From positions 1-64,000 of the forward strand of contig CAWEET010000005.1 of the NCBI GenBank assembly GCA_963808165.1: a stretch of DNA of 64,000 bases, in the 5' to 3' direction. The notes beneath the pieces were generated by a model. The model searched no databases. It had not been told where the DNA came from and worked only from the letters and a program-made list of their open reading frames with translations. The stretch is from Thiosocius sp963808165. GTDB taxonomy: Bacteria > Pseudomonadota > Gammaproteobacteria > Chromatiales > Chromatiaceae. The stretch's first letter is position 1, and each line of letters starts with the position of its first letter. Positions 19,185 through 28,526 of this stretch are shown here, one piece after another. A program made the translations under genes and the position numbers.

Positions 19185-20462
19185 CTAGGCCTCAAGTACG
19201 AGATCGCAGTTGGGCGTGGCAATGCATAACAGACAGTGTCCCGGCTCGACGTCGGCGTCCGGCTGCTGGCCGTAATCGACCTCGCCGGCCGTCAGCGCTG
19301 TCTGGCACGAACCGCAGCTGCCGGCGCGGCAGCCCGAGTCCACATCGATGCCGCTGGCCTCGGCAAACTCAAGCAATGAATCGGCCGCCGGGTCCCAGGC
19401 AAGGCTTTTTCCGGACCGGTTGAAGGTGATGCTGACAGGCTGCGTGCTGCCCGCGATTAGCGCCGGTTTTTCGCGCTTGATCAGGGTCGCCGGTCCAAAG
19501 GATTCGTAATGGATGTCGCCACTATCCACACCCCATTGCTCCAGGGCCGGAACCAGGCTCTCCATCATCGGCTTGGGTCCACAGACATAGAACTGGTAGC
19601 GCGCCAGCCTGAGTGTGTTGCGCAGCAGGGGGAGATCTACCCGGCCGTGGTGATCGTAATCGACGCCCTCGGCGTCACTCTCTCCCGGCGCGCTGTAACA
19701 GACATGCAGGTGAAAATTGTCGTGCCTGTCGGCAAGCGCGCGCAGGTGCCACTTCATGACGTGCTCGCTGCCGTTTCGCACGCCGTAGTAAAGCCAGACC
19801 TCGCGCCCGACACCGCGCTCCAGCACGCTGTTCAGGATGCTCAGCATCGGCGTAATGCCGATACCGCCGCCGATCAACACGATGGGCAGCGGCTCATCTT
19901 CGACCAGGTGAAAGTGCCCCGAAGGTGCCCTTACCATCAGGTGATCACCCACATGCACGTGATCGTGGAAAAAACCGGACGAAACGCCGGGCGGCGCATC
20001 CGGGTGATCCGGTGGAACCTGGACGCGTTTGATCGATACCCGGTAGTAGTCAGGCCGCGGGGAATCGGACAGCGAGTAACAGCGCACCACGTTGCTGGAT
20101 TCGCCTTTGACCGGATCTTCAATAGCAAGTCGAAAGGTCAGAAACTGGCCCGGTCTGAAGGCGGGCAGCGGCTCACCGTCGCACGGTACCAGGTAAAAGG
20201 AACAGATGGACCGGCCCTCGTCCTCGAGCTCCCGGTGCTGGACCGAGAATTCCCTGAACCCCCTCCAGGCGTCACCAAGGGAGGAAGGTCCGTTGGCCGG
20301 CAATTCTGATGTCGGTGCAGCCGCGAGGGTGCGCGACTGGCCGTCGTGTCCATCCAGATCAAGGGATTGACGCCTGCGTCGGAACATTCCGACCATCGCC
20401 GCCACGCTGATTTGCGCCAGAATAGCGACGACGATGATCAGTGCTAAGGTTCCGGTCGTCAT
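19185..20462 (-). CDS. Flavodoxin-reductase-like NAD(P)H oxidoreductase with C-terminal 2Fe-2S ferredoxin domain
   Basis: 425 residues. One N-terminal helix (LALIIVVAILAQISVAAMVGMF) anchors it with the catalytic part inside the cell. Residues about 75-190 form the FAD domain (RCYSLSDSP is the flavin motif), about 195-310 the NAD(P) domain (VLIGGGIGITPMLSIL, then CGPKPMMESLVPAL), and the last 85 a plant-type ferredoxin with Cys in SGCRAGSCGSCQTAL and GHCLLC. The order is that of Hmp/benzoate-type reductases. First gene of a three-gene operon with a b-type membrane protein 10 bases downstream and an octaheme cytochrome; it should exchange electrons between NAD(P)H and the membrane. Confidence 0.88.
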   Translation of the reverse strand: MTTGTLALIIVVAILAQISVAAMVGMFRRRRQSLDLDGHDGQSRTLAAAPTSELPANGPSSLGDAWRGFREFSVQHRELEDEGRSICSFYLVPCDGEPLPAFRPGQFLTFRLAIEDPVKGESSNVVRCYSLSDSPRPDYYRVSIKRVQVPPDHPDAPPGVSSGFFHDHVHVGDHLMVRAPSGHFHLVEDEPLPIVLIGGGIGITPMLSILNSVLERGVGREVWLYYGVRNGSEHVMKWHLRALADRHDNFHLHVCYSAPGESDAEGVDYDHHGRVDLPLLRNTLRLARYQFYVCGPKPMMESLVPALEQWGVDSGDIHYESFGPATLIKREKPALIAGSTQPVSITFNRSGKSLAWDPAADSLLEFAEASGIDVDSGCRAGSCGSCQTALTAGEVDYGQQPDADVEPGHCLLCIATPNCDLVLEA

Positions 20463-20654
20463 GGTTGGCCCATTTTTCGGCTTCGTTTTCAGACGGCTTG
20501 CGCTGGCAAAACGTCACCTGCGGGGCCTTTATCGCATTGCTCCATGAATTGAAACTGAAACGCAGCTCAGATCGCCGCTATAACTTTTTGGGCAAAAGAA
20601 GCGAACATTCGCAGTGCTGACCCGCCTATCGGGTGAAGAAGCGGGACCATAGGA

Positions 20655-21440
20655 AAACTGGTCGATGCGACCTTGCTGGTGGATGAGGTGTTTCCCGAGC
20701 AGCCCTTGCGCCAGTGGGTGCTGAGCGTCCCATACCTGTTGCGCTTCCTGCTCGCGAGCCGCCCGGCGATCATGGGCCGCGTGCTGGGCATCGTGTACTG
20801 TTGCCTCGCTACGCACTTGCTCAAAAAGGCAGGCTTGACGCGCAAAGTGGCCCAGGTCGGAGCAGTCGCCCTGATCCAGCGCTTCGGCAGCGCGCTCAAC
20901 CTCAATATTCATTACCACATGCTGTTTCTTGAAGGTGTCTATGCCGATCAGCCTTACGGCAGGCTGCGCTTCCATCAGACCAAGGCGCCAACGGCAGGCG
21001 AGCTGAATTGCTTGACCCAGGCTCTGGCGCATCGAATTGGCCGCTATCTCGAAATGAATTGAAGACCCCTTATCGCGACGGTACCAAGCATGTCATCTTT
21101 GAGCCGTTGGACTTCATCGCCAAGCTGGCGGCCTTGGTGGCGGCACCAAGAGCTAACCTGACTGGCTTCCACGGTGTGTTCGAGCCGAATAGTCGCTACC
21201 GTGGCCGAGCGATGCCTGGGCGACGGGGTAGGGTGAGCGAACCGGAGTCCCTGGCAGAGGAGCCGACACCGGCCGAGCGGCGCGCCCCGATGACGTGGGC
21301 GCAACGGCTCAAGCGCGTATCCGGCATTGATGCCAAGACCTGTCGAGCCTGCGGCGGTGCAGTACGAATCATTGTGTGCATCGAAGACCCCCATGTCATC
21401 AAGAAGATTCTTACTCTTCAGGCAGCTGCAGGGCGCCTCG
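20655..21440 (+). mobile_element. Decayed IS91-family transposase with internal deletion
   Basis: The first part (20673-21062) encodes VLSVPYLLRFLLASRPAIMG and IQRFGSALNLNIHYHMLFLEG, the rolling-circle (HUH) region of IS91-type transposases. The frame ends at RYLEMN. Immediately after, in another frame, TPYRDGTKHVIFEPLDFIAK and MTWAQRLKRVSGIDAKTC with CRACGG give the C-terminal zinc part. The roughly 100-150 residues that normally join the two, including the catalytic Tyr pair, are missing. The 5' zinc-finger part is also absent. Non-functional. Confidence 0.8.
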
Positions 21441-21459
21441 AAAAATCGAGGTCCCCCTC
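21429..21459. repeat. Minimal family C repeat (two ends only)
   Basis: GGCGCCTCGAAAAATCGAGG followed by TCCCCCT joins the two ends of the family C element (compare 63801-63955) with the middle deleted. It lies within the tail of the IS91 remnant. Confidence 0.4.
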
Positions 21460-21596
21460 AACAGGCATCGCCCGGGCTGTCGCATTACCCTGCTTCGAGA
21501 TCCTGCCGTGGATGGCTTCGCGGCCGCCTAATTGGCGTATCCTTGGAGTCAGGCCAAAGTAGCTGGCAAGCTTTCTCCGGCGTGGCGGACCGACTG

Positions 21597-21983
21597 ATGT
21601 CGCCGATCGATGCAAGGACGGCTGTCGCGATGACGGAACTGATACCGGCCACGGTCGTCAGCTTGCGCGCCCTTGGATTGCAAGCCTTGCGGCACTATAC
21701 GTTCACACACGTGAAAAAATGGTTCGAGCTCGGAAAAAACTCCGGCGCAATAGCCTCGCGAGCAATTCTTGTTTCCGAAATTCGCATGTTTGCAACCAGC
21801 CATGATCCATTAAATCGTCTAGATTGGAGATTGGACGTCAAAGCTTCACGCCTGGAAATCAGGCGGAAAAACAATCTGGTCGAGATGCACTGCAAAAAAC
21901 TGACAGCTAAGGTACCACCTGTCACAATCAAGGTTGGCGGCTATATCGGACAGATACGATTTACTGCCGATAACTTCGATTGA
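21597..21983 (+). CDS. Hypothetical protein, 128 residues
   Basis: An open frame from the ATG at 21597, ending GGYIGQIRFTADNFD. It is basic in its second half (LEIRRKNNLVEMHCKKLTAKV). No signal peptide or known motif is seen and there is no clear ribosome site. Base composition drops compared with neighbours after about 21700, suggesting foreign origin. It could be a remnant or a chance frame next to the IS91 relic. Confidence 0.3.
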   Translation: MSPIDARTAVAMTELIPATVVSLRALGLQALRHYTFTHVKKWFELGKNSGAIASRAILVSEIRMFATSHDPLNRLDWRLDVKASRLEIRRKNNLVEMHCKKLTAKVPPVTIKVGGYIGQIRFTADNFD

Positions 21984-22048
21984 GTTGCCGACAGATATAG
22001 GGTGCGGAGCGACCGATGCACCTTGGCCAGAAGTCAGAGAGGTGGTGA

Positions 22049-22270
22049 ATGTCAAAACTTATGTGGCTAGGAATCACCCTTTTGGTTTCAGGTGTCGCAT
22101 CTGGGATCTTGGAGCAGACATTCTATGGCGGCCGGGTGGACGAGAATAATGTGCTGCAGGAGAGCTTTTTCCTGCCCTTAGCGTTTATCTTGATCTTCTT
22201 GGGAAGCGTACTGATCGTCTTCGCCATCGGGCGGAATTTGAAGAAGAGGATTCGTGGCCCGAGCAACTGA
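22049..22270 (+). CDS. Small membrane protein of the DUF3955 type
   Basis: 73 residues with two helices: LMWLGITLLVSGVASGIL and FFLPLAFILIFLGSVLIVFA, separated by a loop reading YGGRVDENNVLQESFF. The loop-plus-second-helix pattern (VDxDGVLxEPFFLxPLGFxF) is that of DUF3955 proteins, whose function is unknown. A GAGAGGTGGTG ribosome site lies directly upstream of the ATG. C-terminal KKRIRGPSN is basic, so the tail is probably cytosolic. Confidence 0.6.
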   Translation: MSKLMWLGITLLVSGVASGILEQTFYGGRVDENNVLQESFFLPLAFILIFLGSVLIVFAIGRNLKKRIRGPSN

Positions 22271-22692
22271 TCAACTAACTTGTTCCCGACAGCACCCCCC
22301 CAGCATTGTTCCTGCTGACAACATGCGATCCGTCGACATGAGCCGGGCCCAAATATCAGGGGGCGAGTTCTGAGTTGACCTCGATAGTGTCGATATCAAG
22401 CTGGCTACTTCCGCCAGTGACCTTTGCATTTTTCGAGGTCCCCCCAAGAGAACCCTGGCCAGATCAGGCGCGCATTGGATGGGCATCTCAAGCTCGAACC
22501 CATAATCCAGATCCGCATCCGCGCGGTCTGATGTTGGGGCAGAAACTCCTCGATCAAACGTCTGGTCGCGCGGCTGCAGTCTGCCAACTCCAGATAGAAG
22601 CGATATACGGACTCCGAGTAATTGAGTGGAGTACCCACACTGGTGGCATCGTGCTGATTGGTGGCTTCTGCTTCATTCATTAAATGACTTTC
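22271..22692. other. Gene-poor stretch
   Basis: No convincing gene. A 91-codon minus-strand frame (22405-22680, with YRFYLELADCSRATRRLIEEF) lacks a ribosome site and its C-terminal part looks random; it may be a remnant. ATTTTTCGAGGTCCCCCC at about 22427-22444 matches one end of repeat family C. Confidence 0.4.
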
Positions 22693-23163
22693 TCATGGTG
22701 CTTGCTGGACGGAGCGCCACGCTTTGGCTTCCTGATCCCACACCCGGGACTCGACGCAAGGCGTTGGGTTGATGCCCCCACAGCGTGATCCGTGAACGTC
22801 CATGAGGAGCACTCGATGCCGTCCAAATGTCGCGACATCCCAACCTTGGTTGAGCAGGGTAGTGACGGTATCGCCAACTAGGAAGTGAGACTGACAGCCA
22901 CCCGTTCCGCAGTACAGGGAGGCGGCAGACGAACATGCAAACGCAAGTTCATCGAGAACCCAGTCGCGTCCAAGATCCCCATCTAGATCGACCCGACTGA
23001 CTGCACCCCATTCAAGTGCGAACTGTCCGTTCTCAAAGTCAGCACAGGCATTTCGGGCCGCCTGCACCTTTGTCGCCAGCGGTTTTGGTAACGTGGAGAG
23101 GTCCTGCGCATGGGCAGTTGATGCAATCATGGCAAACGCCAAGATGGTTGTGAGATGGTTCAT
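22693..23163 (-). CDS. Hypothetical secreted protein, 156 residues
   Basis: Begins MNHLTTILAFAMIASTAHAQ, a clear signal peptide with an AHA cleavage site; this argues for the ATG at 23163 rather than the in-frame ATG at 23223. The mature protein has six Cys (ARNACADF, FACSSAASLYCGTGGCQSH, SRCGGINPTPC) likely to form disulphides, and an aspartate-rich segment (SRVDLDGDLGRDWVLDE). I do not recognise a named family. It is flanked by transposase remnants but keeps a full frame. Confidence 0.6.
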   Translation of the reverse strand: MNHLTTILAFAMIASTAHAQDLSTLPKPLATKVQAARNACADFENGQFALEWGAVSRVDLDGDLGRDWVLDELAFACSSAASLYCGTGGCQSHFLVGDTVTTLLNQGWDVATFGRHRVLLMDVHGSRCGGINPTPCVESRVWDQEAKAWRSVQQAP

Positions 23164-23479
23164 TGTGCTCAGCACCCTGATTTTCCTTTCCTTCTCATAG
23201 CAGATGCGTGCGTTCAATTGCACCTTGTCGGCGGCTTATTGGTCGTCTGGTCGGGTGAGATGTGATTTGTCGCGGCTGCGCTTGGCTGGTTGGTAAAATG
23301 GATTGCAGGTGAAAAGGGTGTTTATGTTTCCGATATTAACGGCCATCGCGATCCCGCCATCGAATTTTTCGGGCCCTATACCGCCCGATGCTGGTTGAAG
23401 CGGCATTTTTGGCTGAAACCCCCGATTCCTGGCGGACCAATCCCTCGACAGCGCCATCAGCAACATGCCGTCACCGCCC

Positions 23480-24532
23480 AAGGTCGCGTATCCGAACCAG
23501 GTTGTAAGCCGCGAACGTGAGGACAAACCGAAAGTCCAACTTCGCGCGGCCAACAAAGCAGCTCTTGTGCAGGCCGCCTATGATCTTCGCCCCGCCAGAA
23601 GGTTCCTCGATCCGTTTACGGATCCATTGGCTGACCGTATAACCCTCGTGGTGAGTTGTGCGTCCATCGATCGCCGATGAGCGGTTGCTGGTGTTCTGCG
23701 TCACACGCGGTGTCACGTTCGCGCACCGCAGATCATTGGCACAGCCCTGGGTATCGTAGTTTTTGTCCGTGCCCAGTGTCACACGGTGTGTGCCATTGAG
23801 CGCTGCGGCTATTCGACGGCGGCCTCCCGCTCGGCGGTGCTGGTGGCCTGGGCCACCTGGGCGTCCACCACCAGACAATGGCAGTTCTCCATCAGCACAT
23901 GATCCAGAAAACTCAGCTTTGACGCTGTGCCCGGACTCTTCTTGTACAACAAGGCCTCTTTGTCTGTCTTCGATTCGTGCGGGTCGCGACCGGGCTTCTC
24001 GCCAGGAAAATCGACCCAGCGATTCCGACCTCCAACCTCGGGGGTGGGTCTTCTTCATCCTTTGGCCGGTAACTGTTCTGCGAGCCCAGTGCCTCGATCA
24101 TCGTGCCGTCCACACTGAAGTGCTCTTTCGACAGGAGGTCCGCACGCTCTGCCTGACCCAGCAGATGGACGAAGAATCGGCGCGCTACATCGTCGCCTAA
24201 CGGACGGTCACGGTTCTTGGTGAACGTCGAGTGATCCCACATCTCCTTTTCCATCGAGAAACCGTCGAACCAGCGGAACAGCCGGTTGTAATCGATCGGC
24301 TCCATCAGCTGGCGCTCGCTACGAATCGCTTAGAACGCCATCAGCAACGGCGCCCGCTGCAGTTTGTCGGGAGGGATGGATCCAAATACAAGGCCGCGAC
24401 CTCGTTATCGAGTGCTTTGAGTGCCTCATTGACTATGCGTCGGATCGGCCGCAGTGGGTGATCCTTCGGTACCCGCGTCTCGGGACGGACGCTGCTGAAT
24501 AGCGTGCCTTGCTGATTATCTGCGCCGCGCAT
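23480..24532 (-). mobile_element. Decayed IS5-family DDE transposase
   Basis: Three broken pieces on the minus strand, in order: LFSSVRPETRVPKDHPLRPI (from 24532); DYNRLFRWFDGFSMEKEMWD, HSTFTKNRDR and EHFSVDGTMIEALGSQNSYR (24305-24000); then RVTLGTDKNYDTQGCANDLR, SAIDGRTTHHEGYTVSQWIR and AAYNLVRI (to about 23480). This is the order in IS5-group transposases, but with frameshifts near 24330 and 24000-23800 and several stops. Inactive. Terminal inverted repeats were not located. Confidence 0.8.
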
Positions 24533-24599
24533 CCTGGTCGTTTCGTCCTCAGTTCAATGGCGCTATCGTCGCATTTGCCAGCCGAGTTTCAACAGCCTG

Positions 24600-24848
24600 C
24601 TACCTCGGTACGCTGAAGGATGTTGGCCGGATCTATCAGCAGACCTTCATTGCGATCTCGACGAGTGGCTGCTGTACTACAATCAGGAGCGGATACATCA
24701 AGGCAAGATGTGCTATGACCGCACGCCGCTGGCTACGCTGGAAGACGGCAAAAAAATCCGGAAGGTAAACTCGTGGGCTGAATTTGACCTGACAGTCAAG
24801 CCATCGAAATCGGTAACTGTCAGATCAAGTCCCGACTACTACACTTAA
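24600..24848 (+). mobile_element. Remnant of an IS481-type integrase-core transposase, 3' end
   Basis: From 24651 the frame reads CDLDEWLLYYNQERIHQGKM then DRTPLATLEDGKKI, the C-terminal end of the rve domain of IS481-type transposases, running on to a stop at 24846. The sequence GTCAGATCAAGTC just before the stop resembles the terminal repeat of such elements. The rest of the gene is missing, replaced upstream by the IS5 remnant. Confidence 0.65.
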
Positions 24849-25131
24849 GACTACAACTAAAACCTGAGACCCTCGATCTGCCAGTCGTTGAGCATTGTCC
24901 TTGGCTTGTTGGCTGCGGTCCAGCTTCGCCGGCCGCGTGACAACCACCAATTGGCAAAGCACCTATTGGGTTGCCTGACTCAGAGTTGCGCAAAGTGCGG
25001 CAACCCGCATACCGCTGTCGTCCTGTGCGTGACCTACTGCGTGGATGGCGCGTTTTTTGCTGCTTATTCCAAGCGCTATTGACTGCCGGGTCTAATCGTC
25101 AAGAGTATTACAACAAACAACGGGGAGCCTT

Positions 25132-26466
25132 ATGAATCTCACAGTCAAAGTTATTGTCGGCATGGTGCTGGGCATCATTGTCGGCCTTGGTATCAACCTC
25201 GCAGGCTTGAATGCTGCGGGTTCGTTCATCAATGAGTTCGTCGTCAACGGCCTTTTCCATGTCGTCGGCACGATGTTCGTCAATGCATTGAAGATGTTGG
25301 TCGTGCCCCTAGTGCTGTTTTCTTTGATCTGCGGTGTGTGCGGAATCGGCGATATAAAATTGTTGGGACGCATCGGCACCAAGGCGTTCGGGCTTTATCT
25401 GATGACCACCGCAATCGCTATCGCATCGGCGATTGCGATAGCTGCCGGATTCGGAATTGGGAGCGGAATGAATGCCGTCACAACGACCGAATTCACTGGC
25501 AAAGAGTCGCCGCCACTGTCTCAGGTTCTGATCGATATCATTCCGACCAACCCGATCAGCGCGATGGCACAGGGTGAAATGCTGTCGATTATTTTCTTTG
25601 CGATTCTTCTCGGTATCAGTTTTTTGCTTGTGGGCAAGAAGGCCAGTAGTGTCATCGAGTTCATCGAGATAATGAATGAAGTCATGATGAAGATGGTCAC
25701 GGTCATCATGGCGCTCGCACCTTACGCGGTATTCGCGCTGATTGCCAAGGCCATGGCAAACCTCGGCCTCGACCTGCTTGCCCAGCTGATCGGCTATGTA
25801 GTCGTTTTGATCGCCGTATTGCTGACTCATCTCTTTGTCACCTTGCAGGTGGTGCTGAAGGTGTTTTCAGGCCTGAGCCCCATGATCTTTCTCAGGAAGA
25901 TGCGCAACGCCCAGGTATTCGCGTTCAGTACCTCGAGTTCCAACGCGACCATCCCTGTCACCTTGAGAACCGTGACCGAGCGTTTGGGCGTAAACAACTC
26001 TGTGGCGTCGTTCACGGTACCGTTCGGTGCCACGATCAATATGGACGGCACGGCGATCATGCAGGGAGTCGCGACGGTATTCATCGCCAACATCTACAAC
26101 ATCGACCTTGGCGTTAGTGGGTATCTGATGGTGATCCTGATGTCGGTGCTGGCGTCTATCGGCACAGCCGGCGTTCCGGGTGTCGGGCTGATCATGCTGT
26201 CCATGGTCTTCGCCCAAGTTGGCTTGCCATTGGAAGGCATCGGTTTGATTTTGGGCGTGGATCGTCTGTTGGACATGATTCGCACAGCGGTCAATGTCTC
26301 CGGTGATGCGGCAGTGTCCGCCATCGTCGCCAAGAGCGAGGGCAAGCTTGATCTCGCGGTCTACAACGATCCAGAAGCCGGTGCCTTCGATGCCAGCCAG
26401 GTGCATATCGACGAGGCGACGGAAAGGGAGATTGCGCAGATGGTCAAGACGACGCATGACAAGTAG
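25132..26466 (+). CDS. Dicarboxylate/amino acid:cation symporter (DAACS family)
   Basis: 444-residue membrane symporter of the GltP/DctA family. Eight helices plus two re-entrant hairpins are expected; their signature sequences are FAFSTSSSNATIPVTLR (hairpin 1), FGATINMDGTAIMQG (helix 7) and ASIGTAGVPGVGLIMLS (hairpin 2), with VDRLLDMIRTAVNVSGDA in helix 8. DMIRTAVNVSGD holds the Asp and Asn that bind the substrate amino or carboxyl group; the TxxNxxGD pattern with Asp is more typical of amino-acid users. An insertion near residues 110-130 (TTTEFTGKESPPLSQ) is normal. GGGGAGCC precedes the ATG. Single gene, followed by a strong hairpin. Confidence 0.92.
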   Translation: MNLTVKVIVGMVLGIIVGLGINLAGLNAAGSFINEFVVNGLFHVVGTMFVNALKMLVVPLVLFSLICGVCGIGDIKLLGRIGTKAFGLYLMTTAIAIASAIAIAAGFGIGSGMNAVTTTEFTGKESPPLSQVLIDIIPTNPISAMAQGEMLSIIFFAILLGISFLLVGKKASSVIEFIEIMNEVMMKMVTVIMALAPYAVFALIAKAMANLGLDLLAQLIGYVVVLIAVLLTHLFVTLQVVLKVFSGLSPMIFLRKMRNAQVFAFSTSSSNATIPVTLRTVTERLGVNNSVASFTVPFGATINMDGTAIMQGVATVFIANIYNIDLGVSGYLMVILMSVLASIGTAGVPGVGLIMLSMVFAQVGLPLEGIGLILGVDRLLDMIRTAVNVSGDAAVSAIVAKSEGKLDLAVYNDPEAGAFDASQVHIDEATEREIAQMVKTTHDK

Positions 26467-26512
26467 GTCAATGGGCTCGCCGCTCAGCGCCGGCTGATAT
26501 GCAGTATCGTCT

Positions 26513-26541
26513 GATGCAGGCTCCTGATCGGAGCCTGCATC
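26513..26541 (+). terminator. Strong hairpin after the DAACS symporter gene
   Basis: GATGCAGGCTCC (26513-26524) and GGAGCCTGCATC (26530-26541) pair perfectly over 12 bases with a 5-base loop, 46 bases after the stop. A T-run is lacking, so termination efficiency is uncertain. Confidence 0.55.
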
Positions 26542-26813
26542 TGCAATATCGATGTGTGGCGTGTTCTGCATGGCCAGCGCGATATCCCGTCTTGGATGGC
26601 TGAGTAACTTCTCTGCACTGATGCGACTCCTGAGGTTTGGCGACGCCCAGCCAGTTCTCGCAGCCTCCCGTCTCGTGTTCGGCTCCTCGAAAGTGTCTTG
26701 ATGCTGGTGGCACTAAGGCCGGGGAAAGGTCAGAGAGGCCTTACATTTTGCGTTTTCTCCCTGCCCCCTGTGTCGCGGTACCCTTTACATCATTTTTTGC
26801 GAGTTGACTGCCG

Positions 26814-28487
26814 ATGGCCCAATCACCCGGCGAGACCGGACCCACTTCGCGAGGCGCCGCGCCACGCCATCGTGCATGGCACTGGCTGGATCGCAATATC
26901 TTCGAGCTGGGCCGTGAGATGCGTCTGTCCTATCTGCCGCCGCTGATGGTCTATGCGGCGGCCGGCATCTCCGGGCTGACCGGCATCGTTGGTACATTCT
27001 TCGTCAAGGACTACCTGAATCTGTCTGCCGAGTTCCTCGCTGCGCTGGCGTTCTGGGCCGGGGTCCCCTGGGCCCTGAAGATGCCGTTGGGTCATCTCGT
27101 TGACCTGATCTGGCGCTACAAAGCCGGGCTGGTATTCCTCGGCGCCGGCATGATCGCCTGCAGCCTGTTCATGATGCTCGGGCTGCTAGCGGTCCCGGAC
27201 GCGATGGCTGAGGTGATGCCGGTAGAGGTCTGGTTCGTGTTCAGCGCCCTGCTCGCGCCAGTGGGCTACGTGGTGCAGGACGTCGTTGCCGACGCGATGA
27301 CGGTCGAGGCAGTGCCACGCGTCGATGCACAGGGCACGCCGATCGAGGCCAAGACGCTGCGCCTGATGCACACCACGATGCAGACCCTCGGCCGGGTGGC
27401 GATCATCGGTGGCGGTGTATTCGTCTCGCTGCTGAACGTGCTGCTGTTCCAGGACGTCGAGGCGATGCCCGAGTCACAGAAGGTCGCGACCTATATCCGC
27501 ATCTACGAGTACGCGCTGGCCATCCCGATCATCTCGGTGCTCGGCGTCGTGCTGGGCGGTCTGACCACACGCCGCCACCTGCGCCGACTGCGCGCCAGCG
27601 GTATGGCCGCCGGGGAGGCCGCCGAACTGGCCTTCGGACGCGCCGAAAAAACCGAGCCGAACTGGTGGATTCTCGGCGGTGGCCTGGCCTTCGTCGTCTT
27701 CACGATCACCATCGGACTGAGCGATATCCCTTTCAACAAGGAGATCATCTTTCTCGGCTCTATGGCGATCGTACTGTTCCTGATGAGCCGGTTGGTCAGG
27801 GTGCTCGAGCCCGCCGACCGGCTGGTCCTGGTCGGCACCGCGGTGATCATCTTCGTCTACCGTGCGATGCCGACGCCGGGCGCCGGTCAGACCTGGTGGA
27901 TGATCGACGAACTCGGCTTCGATCAGCAGTTCCTGGCCGTGTTGTCGCTGATTGGCAGCGTACTGACGCTGTTCGGTATGTTTCTCTTCCGCCGTTTCAT
28001 GGCAGAGCGCTCGATCGCCTACGTGGTGGTCTTCCTGACAGTCGCAAGCACGCTGTTGTACCTACCGATCGTGGGTATGTTCTACGGCCTGCACCAGTGG
28101 ACTGCCACGATGACCGGCGGCGTCGTCGACGCCCATTTCATCGCCCTGGTCGACACCGCACTGGAATCGCCGCTGGGCCAGATCGCGATGATTCCGATGC
28201 TTGCGTGGATCGCCAATTCGGCCCCCAGTCACCTCAAGGCGACCTTCTTCGCGGTGATGGCCTCGTTCACCAACCTGGCGTTGTCGGCGAGCCAACTCGG
28301 CACCAAGTACCTGAACCAGCTGTTCATCGTCACCCGTGAGGTCAAGGACCGTGCGACAGAGGCGGTAACCGTCCCGGCCGACTACAGCGAGCTGGGCTGG
28401 CTGATGATCACAGCGATGCTGCTCGGGCTGCTGATACCGATCGCCGCGGTCGCGGTGATCAGGCTATCGCCGTTCAGGAGCGCCTGA
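26814..28487 (+). CDS. MFS carrier of the BT1 (folate-biopterin transporter)-like type
   Basis: 557 residues and about 12-14 membrane helices. The segment VPWALKMPLGHLVDLIWRYK after the second helix is the characteristic BT1/MFS motif A region, followed by VGYVVQDVVADAMTVEAVPR on helix four, which is well conserved in this group. A long cytosolic N-terminus (MAQSPGETGPTSRGAAPRHR) and a charged mid-loop (TTRRHLRRLRASGMAAGEAA) are seen. Bacterial members are mostly uncharacterised; pteridine or nucleoside-like substrates are known only for protists and plants. Single gene, convergent with the channel gene 40 bases away. Confidence 0.8.
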   Translation: MAQSPGETGPTSRGAAPRHRAWHWLDRNIFELGREMRLSYLPPLMVYAAAGISGLTGIVGTFFVKDYLNLSAEFLAALAFWAGVPWALKMPLGHLVDLIWRYKAGLVFLGAGMIACSLFMMLGLLAVPDAMAEVMPVEVWFVFSALLAPVGYVVQDVVADAMTVEAVPRVDAQGTPIEAKTLRLMHTTMQTLGRVAIIGGGVFVSLLNVLLFQDVEAMPESQKVATYIRIYEYALAIPIISVLGVVLGGLTTRRHLRRLRASGMAAGEAAELAFGRAEKTEPNWWILGGGLAFVVFTITIGLSDIPFNKEIIFLGSMAIVLFLMSRLVRVLEPADRLVLVGTAVIIFVYRAMPTPGAGQTWWMIDELGFDQQFLAVLSLIGSVLTLFGMFLFRRFMAERSIAYVVVFLTVASTLLYLPIVGMFYGLHQWTATMTGGVVDAHFIALVDTALESPLGQIAMIPMLAWIANSAPSHLKATFFAVMASFTNLALSASQLGTKYLNQLFIVTREVKDRATEAVTVPADYSELGWLMITAMLLGLLIPIAAVAVIRLSPFRSA

Positions 28488-28526
28488 CGCAGAAACGCCC
28501 TGCCGGGCGCCACCGACCCTGCGCCC

